Source: Lewinellaceae bacterium (GTDB taxonomy: Bacteria; Bacteroidota; Bacteroidia; Chitinophagales; Saprospiraceae). From it: a stretch of DNA of 64,000 nt. The translations under genes were made by a program, and so were the position numbers. This document shows positions 49,832 to 58,510 of this stretch, piece by piece. The notes beneath the pieces are model-generated. The model saw only the letters and a list, made by a program, of their open reading frames with translations. It did no database searches and was not told the DNA's origin. Location: NCBI GenBank assembly GCA_020636435.1, contig JACJXX010000002.1, positions 248,001 through 312,000 on the forward strand, written 5' to 3'. Numbering within the stretch: position 1 is the first letter of the stretch; each line of letters begins with the position of its first letter.

Positions 49832-50671
49832 CTATTCCCCCGGATTATTCTCCTCCGCATACTTCCTCAGCCTCACCCAATCCTCCTCAAAATACGCCCT
49901 GATCTTGCTCAAATCCTCTTTAGGCGTCAGTTCTTCCCCCGGCGCCAGCGCCTCCGGAACCAGCAAAGCCGGGTACAAAATCGCATAACAAGCCAGCAAC
50001 CTCCCCCGCCGCTGCAGCCAGTGCAGCACCGGCTGCTCCGAAAACTCCGGCTGTTCCTCCCCGAAGAGGCTGCGCGCCACGGAGCGCATGATGCGCAGTT
50101 GCTTCTCGCTGTAGGAGCGGTGCACGGGCGCCAGGGAGATGTCTTCCCGGTTATAAGCCGCGCCGCAGAAGCGGGCGATCTTGTCGAAAAAAGCCCAGGG
50201 GTCTTCCTTGAGTTCGTCGTGAAAGAGCACCAGCGGCTTCGTGCCGAAGTATTTTTCCAGAATCTCCAGGTTGGTGTAGAAGGTGGCGTGTTTGATCTTC
50301 CACAGGCCGGTATCGTTCTCCACGTCGAAGAACCGCTTGAAGGGCAGGTAGCCGCCGTTTTTGACGTAGCGCCGGTACTGGGAGGCGACCCAGCCGTCGT
50401 GCCGCCGGAAGATGATAATGGGGCGGGCGTTGGGGTGGAAGGAAGAGAACCACCGCACCTCGTCCTCCAGTTGCTGGTCGAACTCGCGGGAGATGAAGTA
50501 CTTATCGTAGTTGGTGTCTTTGATGATCTGCGGGCTGCGGCGGTAACGGGTGCTTTTGATGTAGTGGATGCCCTTCAGCCTGGGGAAGAAGCGGTGCTGC
50601 AGGTAGGTGGAGGCCACCTTGCCCAGGCCGACGTGGAAGTAGATTTCGGGTTGATGGGTCGATTGGTTCAT
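49832..50671 (-). CDS. Sulfotransferase-like protein
   Basis: 279 residues from the ATG at 50671 (NQSTHQPEIYFHVGLGKVASTYLQ); the longer in-frame start at 50785 adds unlikely sequence. The PAPS 5'-phosphosulfate-binding loop is recognisable as HVGLGKVASTYLQ, and the 3'-phosphate region as IIIFRRHDGWVASQYRRYVKNGG. Other family-like stretches are FHDELKEDPWAFFDKIARFCG and the C-terminal helix. It would transfer sulfate from PAPS to an unknown acceptor, possibly a surface glycan or lipid. No signal peptide; cytoplasmic. Confidence 0.7.
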   Translation of the reverse strand: MNQSTHQPEIYFHVGLGKVASTYLQHRFFPRLKGIHYIKSTRYRRSPQIIKDTNYDKYFISREFDQQLEDEVRWFSSFHPNARPIIIFRRHDGWVASQYRRYVKNGGYLPFKRFFDVENDTGLWKIKHATFYTNLEILEKYFGTKPLVLFHDELKEDPWAFFDKIARFCGAAYNREDISLAPVHRSYSEKQLRIMRSVARSLFGEEQPEFSEQPVLHWLQRRGRLLACYAILYPALLVPEALAPGEELTPKEDLSKIRAYFEEDWVRLRKYAEENNPGE

Positions 50672-50800
50672 TCGTTGATTTTTTCCTGGCTGAACGGGCG
50701 GCGTTGAGTCGTTCTGTCCGCCAAAGCCACCCGCAAAAATAGGTTTTCGGATGGGCTTAGCACAAGTTCTGGCTGAAAAATCCACCCTATCCCCCTGTCC

Positions 50801-51901
50801 TCACGTCCCTACGTCTCCAAGTCTCCACGCCTCCCCCGCCTTTCTGCGATACTCTCCCGGCGTCACTCCCTCCAGCTTTTTAAACGCCCGGTTGAAAGTA
50901 GCCTTGGAGCCGAAGCCCGCCTCGTACGCCAGTCCCTCCAGGCTGTAGTGCCGGTACTGAGGATCGGTGAGCTTTTGCTTGAATGCCTGTACGCGATGGT
51001 AGTTGAGCAGTTCGTAAAATGAAGTATTGCGATGGCTTTTCAGGTACTCAGAAACCGCAACGCTGGAGGCGCCCAGCTTGTCAGCCAGCATGCTGAGGTT
51101 CAGCTCCGGGTCGGTATGTATGGCGTCCTCGTCGAACAGGCAGTCCAGCCGGCGCCCCAGATTTTCCAAGGCGGAAGGAGATGCCCCAGTTGTAAAATGC
51201 ACAGAAGCGGGCACCACCAGCTTCCGTACCCAGTTGAGCTCGGTAAGGCCGAATAAGATCAGGAAACAAAAGCAGAGCAGGTACAGCAGCATATCCAGGT
51301 AGAAAAAGGCGGGCATGAGGCTCTGCCAGAAGTCGGGCCAAAAGATCATAACCAACAGGTCGGTAAAATTGTAGATCAAATAGCCGTACACGATCACGAA
51401 GAACAGCCAGTACCTTTGTTTAACTTTCACCCGGCGGAAACGGCCATCCCGGAAAATCCGCAGGCAAAGCAGAAAGTAGAACAGGATCATGGCGTATTCT
51501 ACCGCCGTGATTGCCTTCAGGTAGCTTTCTCCGCTCCAGGCGCCCGAATAGCTCCTGAGGAAGGAGAAGAGCATCAACCCAATCGGCAAGGCAAGGTGGG
51601 CCACCAGCTGCCTTCGTCTGCCCTCCCCGGCGACGGACAGCAGAAAAAGATAAAAAACCGGCCCGTAAAACTGGGCGGTGGAAAAACTTTCCAGAAACCG
51701 GTACACCGCTCCGTACCCCAGATAGGAAAACAGGTAGTACTTGGTGCTGCCCAAAAATACCAGGATCAGGGCTCCCAGGTAGCAGTTGGGGCGGTTGGCA
51801 TTAACAACGTTCAGCAGGCAAACCACTAAAGTTTGGATGGCCACCAGAAAGGCGGCCCCTTCGATCAATCCGTTTCCGTTCATGATAAAAAGAAGTCTCA
51901 T
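50801..51901 (-). CDS. Membrane-anchored AraC-family transcriptional regulator
   Basis: 366 residues. The first about 225 residues contain six or seven membrane helices (IEGAAFLVAIQTLVVCLLNVV, LGALILVFLGSTKYYLFSYLGY, FYGPVFYLFLLSVAG, LPIGLMLFSFL, AMILFYFLLCLRIF, YWLFFVIVYGYLIYNF, LLYLLCFCFLILFGL). The C-terminal about 100 residues are the double helix-turn-helix: LSMLADKLGASSVAVSEYLKSH, then GLAYEAGFGSKATFNRAFKKLEGVTPGEYR. Such regulators probably sense a signal at the membrane. The upstream neighbour is the divergent esterase gene at 52161, a possible target. Confidence 0.88.
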   Translation of the reverse strand: MRLLFIMNGNGLIEGAAFLVAIQTLVVCLLNVVNANRPNCYLGALILVFLGSTKYYLFSYLGYGAVYRFLESFSTAQFYGPVFYLFLLSVAGEGRRRQLVAHLALPIGLMLFSFLRSYSGAWSGESYLKAITAVEYAMILFYFLLCLRIFRDGRFRRVKVKQRYWLFFVIVYGYLIYNFTDLLVMIFWPDFWQSLMPAFFYLDMLLYLLCFCFLILFGLTELNWVRKLVVPASVHFTTGASPSALENLGRRLDCLFDEDAIHTDPELNLSMLADKLGASSVAVSEYLKSHRNTSFYELLNYHRVQAFKQKLTDPQYRHYSLEGLAYEAGFGSKATFNRAFKKLEGVTPGEYRRKAGEAWRLGDVGT

Positions 51902-52160
51902 TCGCTTAATGAGTCTTTAAGATAGGGGCTTTTGGTTAATGTTGTGAACGGAACCCAACCTGCCGGGTTTCCGGTGGGCATGCGGCTGATCTAACCCGGC
52001 AGTGTTTGTCGGAGGCGGGGACGGCCCAACCTGCCTGCTTTTGCAAGAGTCCGATTTTTCGGAGTAGGCTCAGTTTGCCGATTCTTGCAATAAGATTAAA
52101 CGGACAGATTTAATTTACGCTACTTACGCCTACAACAAGCTCAAAAAACAAACTTTTGAT

Positions 52161-54029
52161 ATGCAAAAAGCCTGTTCCATGCACCATTTCCTTCCATTCC
52201 TCATCACAACGGCCCTCCTGCTCTGCAGCCCGGCCATCAACGCCCAGCAGCCCCTCAACCTCGATTTCGAAACGACAAGCGCCGAAGGCGACGCCCGCCC
52301 CTGGGGCTGGTCTTATTACCAAATTGCTCCCCATGCCGAGGCGGCGATGGACAGCACAGTTGCCTACTCCGGAAAGTACAGCCTCCGAATTGCCGGGAAG
52401 GAAACGCCGGATACTGCTTCCCCCCATGCCCTCAGCTACTGGATCGACCCCTGGGGTTTAAAGGGAAAACAACTGGAACTGAAGGGATGGATAAAAACCA
52501 AAGCGTTGGAGGGGCTGGCCAAGATAACGTTAGAAACCTGGGGCGAAACCGGAAAACTCGGCGCGGATACCGTGAATATCACCCCCGGTTCCGAATATGC
52601 CGCTGATGGAGACTGGGCACCCTTTAACCTGAAAACAGCCGTCGACTCTTCGGCTTATACCCTTTCCCTCACCGTTGGCCTGATTGGGGCCGGCACCATC
52701 TGGTTCGACGATTTTTCCCTATACGCGGATGGCGAAAAAATGGAAGACGTACCCGTCGCCCCGGAATTCTCGCCCGCTCAGATGGATTGGCTGATCCAAC
52801 AGGCGGAACCCTTGAAAAAAGTGAGCGCCTCCCGGAAAGGCGAACAACCCGATTTCTCCGGCCTCGCCGCCTTCCGCCGTATCGCCGGCGGCGCCCAACT
52901 CATCGCGCTGGGAGAATCTACTCACGGCACCAGCGAGTTTTTCCGCATCAAACACCGGCTGCTGCAATATGCCGTCCTGGAAATGGGCGCAACCGTTTTC
53001 GCCGTCGAGGCCAACCAACTGGCGGTAGAACAGATCAACCGCTATGTACTATACGGCGAAGGCGATGCCCGCACGGCCATGAAGGTGATGTTCAAAGTAT
53101 GGAATACCGAAGAGATGCTGGCCCTCATCGAATGGATGCGTGCCTACAACCTCGAAAACCCGGAAAGAAAGGTAGAATTTGTCGGCTTCGACATGCAGGA
53201 CCCCCAATTGCCCATCGACAGCCTGCTGGCCTTCCTGCCGGATTATGCGCCGGAATTGCTGCCGGCCATCGACAGCCTGCTCGGCCCCTACCGGGAAGCC
53301 TGGCGGGAGCAGTACTACCCCAGCGGCCCGGATAGCCTCCGGCAAAGCTGGCTGGACAATGCCGAACGGGTTTGGCAGCTGGTATCCGAACAAAAAGAAA
53401 ACTGGCTCAGCCAGGCAAACGGCCTCTCTGAAGAGAAGCGGGTAGAATGGGCCTTGCAGAACGCCCGCGTGATCCGACAGGCCGCCCGTGCTGCCCTCGC
53501 TCAGGACATTGCCAGCCGCGACGAGGCCATGGCGGAAAACATCGGCTGGCTGCTGGCCCAACGCCCGCCCGGCACGCGAATGATCATCTGGGCGCACGAC
53601 TCCCACATCAGCCGGGTGGAAGGGCCCGACTCATTGTACAACTACTTCCTGGGGGAATCCATGGGCGGCCACCTGGCAAAAAAACACGGCCACAATTACT
53701 GCGCATTTGGCCTTTCAACCTACAAAGGAACCTACAGCGCCACGCTGAATTTTAAAAGCCGTGCCATGGTACCCGTACAAGCCTTCTCCTCCCCTTCCGG
53801 CAGCCTGGACGAAGCCCTGCACCACATTGCCGTTAAAAACGGAGCGCCCGGCGTGCTGCTCAATCTGCGGGCGGGGCGCACCCAGCCGTGGTTGCTGGCG
53901 CCCCGCCCCGTGCGCTGCATCGGCTATATGGCCTCCGACTACAGTTATGAGGCCAAAATTGCGGTCCCCTACCAGTTTGACGGCCTTATTTTTATTGATG
54001 AGACCAACCATTCGAGGGTGATGGATTAG
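52161..54029 (+). CDS. Secreted erythromycin-esterase family protein with N-terminal beta-sandwich domain
   Basis: 622 residues. A signal peptide (HHFLPFLITTALLLCSPAINAQ) is followed by a carbohydrate-binding-like jelly roll (about 28-195: LDFETTSAEGDARPWGWSYY ... IWFDDFSLYADG). The erythromycin-esterase domain covers about 225-615. It carries the catalytic LGESTHGTSEFFRIKHRLL near 249-267, VFAVEANQ, EMLALIEWMRAYN, VGFDMQDP, and IIWAHDSHIS. The characterised relatives open macrolide lactones, but most members have unknown substrates, and the extra N-terminal domain here argues against a dedicated resistance role. It is divergent from the AraC-type regulator, 259 bp apart. Confidence 0.85.
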   Translation: MQKACSMHHFLPFLITTALLLCSPAINAQQPLNLDFETTSAEGDARPWGWSYYQIAPHAEAAMDSTVAYSGKYSLRIAGKETPDTASPHALSYWIDPWGLKGKQLELKGWIKTKALEGLAKITLETWGETGKLGADTVNITPGSEYAADGDWAPFNLKTAVDSSAYTLSLTVGLIGAGTIWFDDFSLYADGEKMEDVPVAPEFSPAQMDWLIQQAEPLKKVSASRKGEQPDFSGLAAFRRIAGGAQLIALGESTHGTSEFFRIKHRLLQYAVLEMGATVFAVEANQLAVEQINRYVLYGEGDARTAMKVMFKVWNTEEMLALIEWMRAYNLENPERKVEFVGFDMQDPQLPIDSLLAFLPDYAPELLPAIDSLLGPYREAWREQYYPSGPDSLRQSWLDNAERVWQLVSEQKENWLSQANGLSEEKRVEWALQNARVIRQAARAALAQDIASRDEAMAENIGWLLAQRPPGTRMIIWAHDSHISRVEGPDSLYNYFLGESMGGHLAKKHGHNYCAFGLSTYKGTYSATLNFKSRAMVPVQAFSSPSGSLDEALHHIAVKNGAPGVLLNLRAGRTQPWLLAPRPVRCIGYMASDYSYEAKIAVPYQFDGLIFIDETNHSRVMD

Positions 54030-54305
54030 GGCCCGGCCCGGCAACACAGCCTGGCAATGAATTGCAAACAGCGGCAATTCCGGGCCCGAATTGCCGGAAC
54101 TGAACGATAATTGTGGCCGCGGAATAATAAATTTCCAAAAAAGCATACAATATCAAAATAATTGGCGTATCATTGTACCCGAATCAATTAAGTGATCAGG
54201 CTAATCGTATTTTGCTTCTCATTTTCTTTTATCCTTCCTTAGTTAATTCCGTTTTTTTAATCTTTTAACTTTTCCGCGTCAAGCGGAGATCAATTTTACT
54301 TTTTT

Positions 54306-54653
54306 ATGAACATTTTTGTTGCTAAGTTAAACTTCGACACTCAAGAGGGTGACCTTCAGGACGCTTTTGAGGAGTACGGAAGCGTGGATTCCGTGAAGAT
54401 CATCATGGACAAATTTACAGGGAAATCCAAAGGTTTCGGATTTGTTGAAATGCCCGATGACCGGGAAGGACAGGCTGCCATCGATGGCCTGAACGACCAG
54501 GAATTCGACGGCCGTACGATCGTAGTTAAGAAAGCTGAACCCCGCGAAAGCAGAGGCGGCGGCGGCGGCGGCGGTGGATACAACCGTGGCGGCGGCGGCG
54601 GCGGCGGATACAACCGCGGCGGTGGCGGCGGTGGCTACAACAGCAGGTATTAA
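54306..54653 (+). CDS. Glycine-rich RNA-binding protein (single RRM)
   Basis: 115 residues. One RRM (residues 1-79) with RNP2 (NIFVAKLNF) and RNP1 (KSKGFGFVEM) intact. A tail follows of Gly tracts separated by YNR motifs, in three blocks, ending YNSRY. Such proteins bind single-stranded RNA and in bacteria are often cold- or stress-induced. The AT-rich upstream region (54120-54305), about 150-200 nt long, is of the kind seen as a long leader for such genes, though no structure is assigned. A strong palindromic terminator follows. Confidence 0.95.
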   Translation: MNIFVAKLNFDTQEGDLQDAFEEYGSVDSVKIIMDKFTGKSKGFGFVEMPDDREGQAAIDGLNDQEFDGRTIVVKKAEPRESRGGGGGGGGYNRGGGGGGGYNRGGGGGGYNSRY

Positions 54654-54659
54654 TGGCAA

Positions 54660-54730
54660 GGAGCAGTAACCCTGCTCCTCACATTATAGAACTTTTATAG
54701 AAAAAGCCCCGGCATGCCGGGGCTTTTTCT
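54660..54730 (+). terminator. Terminator of the RRM gene (hairpin plus 32-bp perfect palindrome)
   Basis: GGAGCAG/CTGCTCC hairpin (54660-54678), then a perfect 32-bp palindrome at 54699-54730 centred on GGCATGCC and ending in CTTTTTCT. Confidence 0.85.
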
Positions 54731-54886
54731 ATTGGTGCAAGTGGCTACCCTTTTAAGCCCGGACAGCTTCGTACAACGTACACTCAAAGGTTCCCGCTGT
54801 GTCCGTACATCGTACACAACCCCGGCCGTCGTTGTCCGGTCTTAGACGGATAGCCGTGCAAGTTGATATCCATCCCTGCCAAGGGC

Positions 54887-57793
54887 TTACTCTTTCCCTT
54901 TTCCCGCCTCTTCCTTCGCTGGGTTCGACTCCGGCTTTCCATCCACGTAGAACATTTCCTCCGCCGGCCTCAGGGCGCGCTTCATCCACAGCGGGCGGCG
55001 CAGGCCGTTGGGGCCGGGCGCCGGGCGCGTCATGGCCATCCACTTTTTGTATTGTTCGAAAGACTTGTTCGTGTCCACGTAAATGTCGCCGTATTGGTCG
55101 CCCGGCCTTGCCTTTTCCAGGCGGACCTTCTGGTGCCAGCAGTGCATGCCGCTGATGGGGTCCGGATGAACGGGGAAGGTGATGTTCTGGTGCACGCCGC
55201 CGTCGCTCCAGAAGATGCGGGCGCTGTCCGGGTCGCTGCTCTTGAAAGGAGCAATGCCGTTTTTGGTGTTCATCTTCCAGCCGCCGTTGCCGTCGGTCTC
55301 GATGTTGACGGTGTTGACCGCCCAGCGGTTGCCGGGGGCATCCTGCGGGCGGCGCCAGCGGCCCAGGTGGTGGGAGCAGGCAACGACGCCCGGCTTCATG
55401 CCTTCGGTCACCCACACCTTATCTATGAAGTAGCCGATATCGGTGTTGACGCGCAACAGGTCACCAGTTCTTACCTCAAACCTGGCGGCATCCTTCGGAT
55501 GGATCCAGATCGGATTGCGGTTGGAAATCTCGTACAGCCACTTGGCATTGCCGGAGCGGGAATGGATGAGCGTCGGCAGGCGGAAGGTGGGCACCAGCGG
55601 ATAGTCGCCCTTCTCCCGGTCCATCTCCTCTTCGTGGATGTGGCTCTTGATGTAGGTGGGGATGGCGTATTCCGGCCACTTCCAGTCTACCATCGTCTGG
55701 GAGTAGAACTCGTTCTTGCGCGACGGCGTGGGGAAACCCTCCACCGGCTTGCCATTGTCCATGATGCCAATTGCTTTGCCGTTCTTGCGGACCACCTGGG
55801 TATTCGGGTCTACCTTGGCGCCTTCCATTTCTTTTGCCGACAATTCTCTCAGATGCCCATGATAGGCGCTGGGCTCGACGTTGAAAGCGCCGTATTTTTT
55901 CATGTAATCCAGCGGCGTCAGGCCTTCTTTGGCAGCGGCTTCGGGCAGTCCTTTGGTATGTTCGAAAATATACCGGTAGTATTCGTCGACGTTGATGCAC
56001 TCGCCAGGCCGGTAGGGCGATTCGAAGTGCTTTCGGATGCCCAGGCTGCCGTCGGGGTCCATGCGCCAGCTGAGCTGTATCCAGAATTCGTCTTCTTCCC
56101 ACACCTCGCCCGGGTTGGCCTCGTAGGTAAATTCCACCTTCTTGCCGGCGCGGCGCAGCGCTTCGCGCAGCACCGGTTGCCGGAAAGCGATCCAAACGCC
56201 GGCGTGCGTCTCGTAGGAGTTGAGGTCGTGGCGCTCGCTGGCCAGGCCCATGGGCAGGACGTAGTCGGCGAAGTAAGCAGTCTCGTTCCAGGTGGGCGTC
56301 AGGGCGATGTGCATGCCGAACTTGTCTTCGTCGCTCAGCGCTTCGATCCAGCTAAAGCCGTCCGGATAGGTCCATACCGGGTTGAACACCCGGGTGAAGT
56401 ACACATCCATCTTGCCTCTGCCTTCCTTGAGCATGTGGGGCAGCAGGAAGCTCATCTCGAAGAAGGCCAGCGGGTATTCGTTGGGGAAGTGCAGCTCGTT
56501 CCAGAACTTCTGGGCCGGCGGCTTGTCGAAGAATTTGGGGTGGAACTTGTTCCAGGTATTGGGCGAAGTGCCGCCCGGCGTTCCTACGCTGCCCGTCAGG
56601 ACGTTGAGGAAGTGCAGCGCCCTTGAGACGGCCCACCCGCCGAGGTTGCCGGAAGAGGCGCTGCGCCAGTTGTGGGTCGCAAAGCGCGTGCCGGCTTCGC
56701 CGATCAACCGCGCTACTTCGGCGATCATATCTGCTTTCACCCCGCTCTCCTTCTCCGCGAACTCGGGTGTATACTGAACATATTCCTCCCGCATGGCGCC
56801 GATGAAGTTCTCAAAAGTTTTTTCTTTGTCCGGATGGCAGGCCTCCAGGTATTCCTCCCAGTTAACCCAGTTCTCCAGATAGTCGCGGTTATACAGGCCT
56901 TCATCCAGGATGATCTTGGCCATGGCGAGCAGCACGGCCGCTTCGGTGCCGGGGTAGCTGGGCATCCAGTAGTCGGACATGCTGGCCGTGTTGGACAGGC
57001 GGGGGTCCATGGTGCACAGCTTGGCGCCCTTCATCTTGCCTTCGATGATGCGCTGGGCGTGCGGGTTGAAATAGTGCCCCGACTCCAGGTGGGCGGAGAT
57101 CAGCAGGATGAACTTGGCGTTGGCGTGGTCCGGCGAGGGCCGGTCGTGGCCATACCAGACGGCGTAGCCGAAGCGGGCGCCGGAAGAGCAGATATTGGTG
57201 TGGCTGTTGTGCCCGTCTACGTTCCAGGCCTGCAGCACGCGGTCCATATACCCTTCGTGGCCGGGGCGGCCGACGTGGTAGGCGATCTCGTTGTTGCGCC
57301 CTTCCTGAATGGCTTTGCGGAGGCGGCCGGCGATATCCTCCAGCGCTTCTTCCCAGCTGACCCGCTCCCATTTGCCTTCGCCGCGCTTGCCCGCCCGCTT
57401 GAGCGGGTACAGGATGCGGTCGGGGTCAGTCAGTTGGTTGATGGTGGCCGGCCCTTTCGCGCAGTTGCGCCCCCGGCTGCCCGGGTGGTAGGGGTTGCCC
57501 TCGAACTTGCGCACCTGCCAGGTCTCCTTGTCAATGTAAGCTGTCAGGCCACAGGCCGACTCGCAGTTGAAGCAAGTCGTAGGCACGATGGAGTAATGTT
57601 TTTTCTCTACTTTAGGCCAGGCCTTGGCTTCGTACTCCACCCAGTCGTCCCACTTTTCCGGCGGCGGGAATTTGGCGAGTTTGCCCGGCTCCATGAGGCG
57701 CGGCTCCGGTTCCGGCCCGGTTTTGCTGAGGTTGGGGATGATGCGCAGGTTTTCTGCGATTTTTTCTATTAATGAACGCTTTCTTTTATTCAT
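54887..57793 (-). CDS. Cytoplasmic molybdopterin oxidoreductase, probable sulfite dehydrogenase catalytic subunit (SoeA-like)
   Basis: 968 residues, complex-iron-sulfur molybdoenzyme family. The N-terminus lacks a Tat motif (MNKRKRSLIEKIAENLRI), so it should stay in the cytoplasm. The N-terminal 4Fe-4S site is present (Cys74, 77, 81 in TTCFNCESACG, and Cys111 in GRNCAKGP). A likely Mo ligand is Cys202 in NICSSGARFG. Tat-lacking members paired with a fused ferredoxin/NrfD subunit resemble SoeABC, which oxidises sulfite to sulfate with quinone. Thiosulfate or polysulfide reductase is the main alternative. The SulP and persulfide-dioxygenase neighbours favour sulfite oxidation. Confidence 0.75.
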   Translation of the reverse strand: MNKRKRSLIEKIAENLRIIPNLSKTGPEPEPRLMEPGKLAKFPPPEKWDDWVEYEAKAWPKVEKKHYSIVPTTCFNCESACGLTAYIDKETWQVRKFEGNPYHPGSRGRNCAKGPATINQLTDPDRILYPLKRAGKRGEGKWERVSWEEALEDIAGRLRKAIQEGRNNEIAYHVGRPGHEGYMDRVLQAWNVDGHNSHTNICSSGARFGYAVWYGHDRPSPDHANAKFILLISAHLESGHYFNPHAQRIIEGKMKGAKLCTMDPRLSNTASMSDYWMPSYPGTEAAVLLAMAKIILDEGLYNRDYLENWVNWEEYLEACHPDKEKTFENFIGAMREEYVQYTPEFAEKESGVKADMIAEVARLIGEAGTRFATHNWRSASSGNLGGWAVSRALHFLNVLTGSVGTPGGTSPNTWNKFHPKFFDKPPAQKFWNELHFPNEYPLAFFEMSFLLPHMLKEGRGKMDVYFTRVFNPVWTYPDGFSWIEALSDEDKFGMHIALTPTWNETAYFADYVLPMGLASERHDLNSYETHAGVWIAFRQPVLREALRRAGKKVEFTYEANPGEVWEEDEFWIQLSWRMDPDGSLGIRKHFESPYRPGECINVDEYYRYIFEHTKGLPEAAAKEGLTPLDYMKKYGAFNVEPSAYHGHLRELSAKEMEGAKVDPNTQVVRKNGKAIGIMDNGKPVEGFPTPSRKNEFYSQTMVDWKWPEYAIPTYIKSHIHEEEMDREKGDYPLVPTFRLPTLIHSRSGNAKWLYEISNRNPIWIHPKDAARFEVRTGDLLRVNTDIGYFIDKVWVTEGMKPGVVACSHHLGRWRRPQDAPGNRWAVNTVNIETDGNGGWKMNTKNGIAPFKSSDPDSARIFWSDGGVHQNITFPVHPDPISGMHCWHQKVRLEKARPGDQYGDIYVDTNKSFEQYKKWMAMTRPAPGPNGLRRPLWMKRALRPAEEMFYVDGKPESNPAKEEAGKGKE

Positions 57794-57821
57794 GTTTGAC
57801 TTTGTTATTCTGGTTTATTGC

Positions 57822-57884
57822 TTGTTGTCTGTTGTCTGTTGTTGGTTGTCTGTTGTCTGTTGTTGGTTGTTGGTTGTTGGTTGA
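57822..57884. repeat. GTTGTCT/GGTTGTT short tandem repeats (left boundary)
   Basis: Irregular array of 7-bp GTTGTCT and GGTTGTT units upstream of the molybdoenzyme start. The complementary units form the array at 58397-58510. Confidence 0.75.
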
Positions 57885-57925
57885 GCAGCCCCTTATGGCC
57901 CGACAACTGATAACCGAGACTAACC

Positions 57926-58294
57926 CTAAAGCAACGACTCCAGATATCGAATGTAGCCATTGACCAGTTGAAGGGCACTTTCAATTTTTTGCCGACCTTC
58001 TTTATACAATGCTTTAGTCAAATATCCCTCATCCAGGGAGGTTATCAGGTCGTCAATTAATTCCGTTAGTGAACCTCTGCTTATCCTACAAAACTGAATA
58101 TTTTCACGATGATGATGCCTCCCAAAACCTTCTGCGATGTTGCGAGTTGAAGACCGGGAAGCCCTTTTCATATTATCAACTAAGTCATATTTTTCCTCCT
58201 TTGGAAAAGTCTTTGTTATTGCCGAAACCCACCGCACTACTTCCCGGCAGGCTTTCCAACAGTTCAATTCTTCAAAGCTTTTTAGACTCGCCAT
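57926..58294 (-). CDS. Four-helix-bundle protein (23S rRNA intervening-sequence protein family)
   Basis: 122 residues, typical length. Family features: SFEELNCWKACREVVRWVSAITKTFPKEEKYDLVDNMKRASRSSTRNIAEGFGRHH (the S.SI..NIAEG motif), and LTELIDDLITSLDEGYLTK. Such proteins are encoded in 23S rRNA intervening sequences and also occur singly all over Bacteroidota genomes, often beside repeats; their function is unknown. This one splits the molybdoenzyme and its membrane partner and is flanked by inverted GGTTGTT-type repeat arrays. Confidence 0.88.
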   Translation of the reverse strand: MASLKSFEELNCWKACREVVRWVSAITKTFPKEEKYDLVDNMKRASRSSTRNIAEGFGRHHHRENIQFCRISRGSLTELIDDLITSLDEGYLTKALYKEGRQKIESALQLVNGYIRYLESLL

Positions 58295-58396
58295 AGCTTT
58301 ATGATTTTTCAGGATTTCAAGGCCAAGAACTGGCCTCTATAAGTATAGTCGCAGAAATCCTAAAATTCCATAAAACTAAATCCACAAAATTTTAAT

Positions 58397-58510
58397 CACC
58401 AACAACCAACAACCAACAACCAACAACCAACAACCAGCAACCAGCAACCAGCAACGGCCAACTAACAACCAGCAACCAGCAACGACCAACTAACAACCAA
58501 CAACCCCCAA
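58397..58510. repeat. AACAACC/AGCAACC short tandem repeats (right boundary)
   Basis: About sixteen 7-bp units (CAACAAC, CAGCAAC, CAACTAA variants) ending at the stop of the ferredoxin-NrfD gene. They are in inverted orientation to the array at 57822-57884. Confidence 0.8.

Noticed and set aside
52030..52100. TTGCAAGA...TCTTGCAA repeat before the erythromycin-esterase-like gene as an operator
   Set aside because: Only an 8-bp match with a long irregular loop; not distinctive enough to call.
54863..56626. 587-codon plus-strand open frame opposite the molybdoenzyme gene
   Set aside because: Antisense shadow of a well-recognised molybdoenzyme; no domain is seen in it.
58397..58510. Possible CRISPR array because of regularly repeated AACAACC units
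   Set aside because: The units are 7 bp with no unique spacers and no cas genes. It is a microsatellite-like array.
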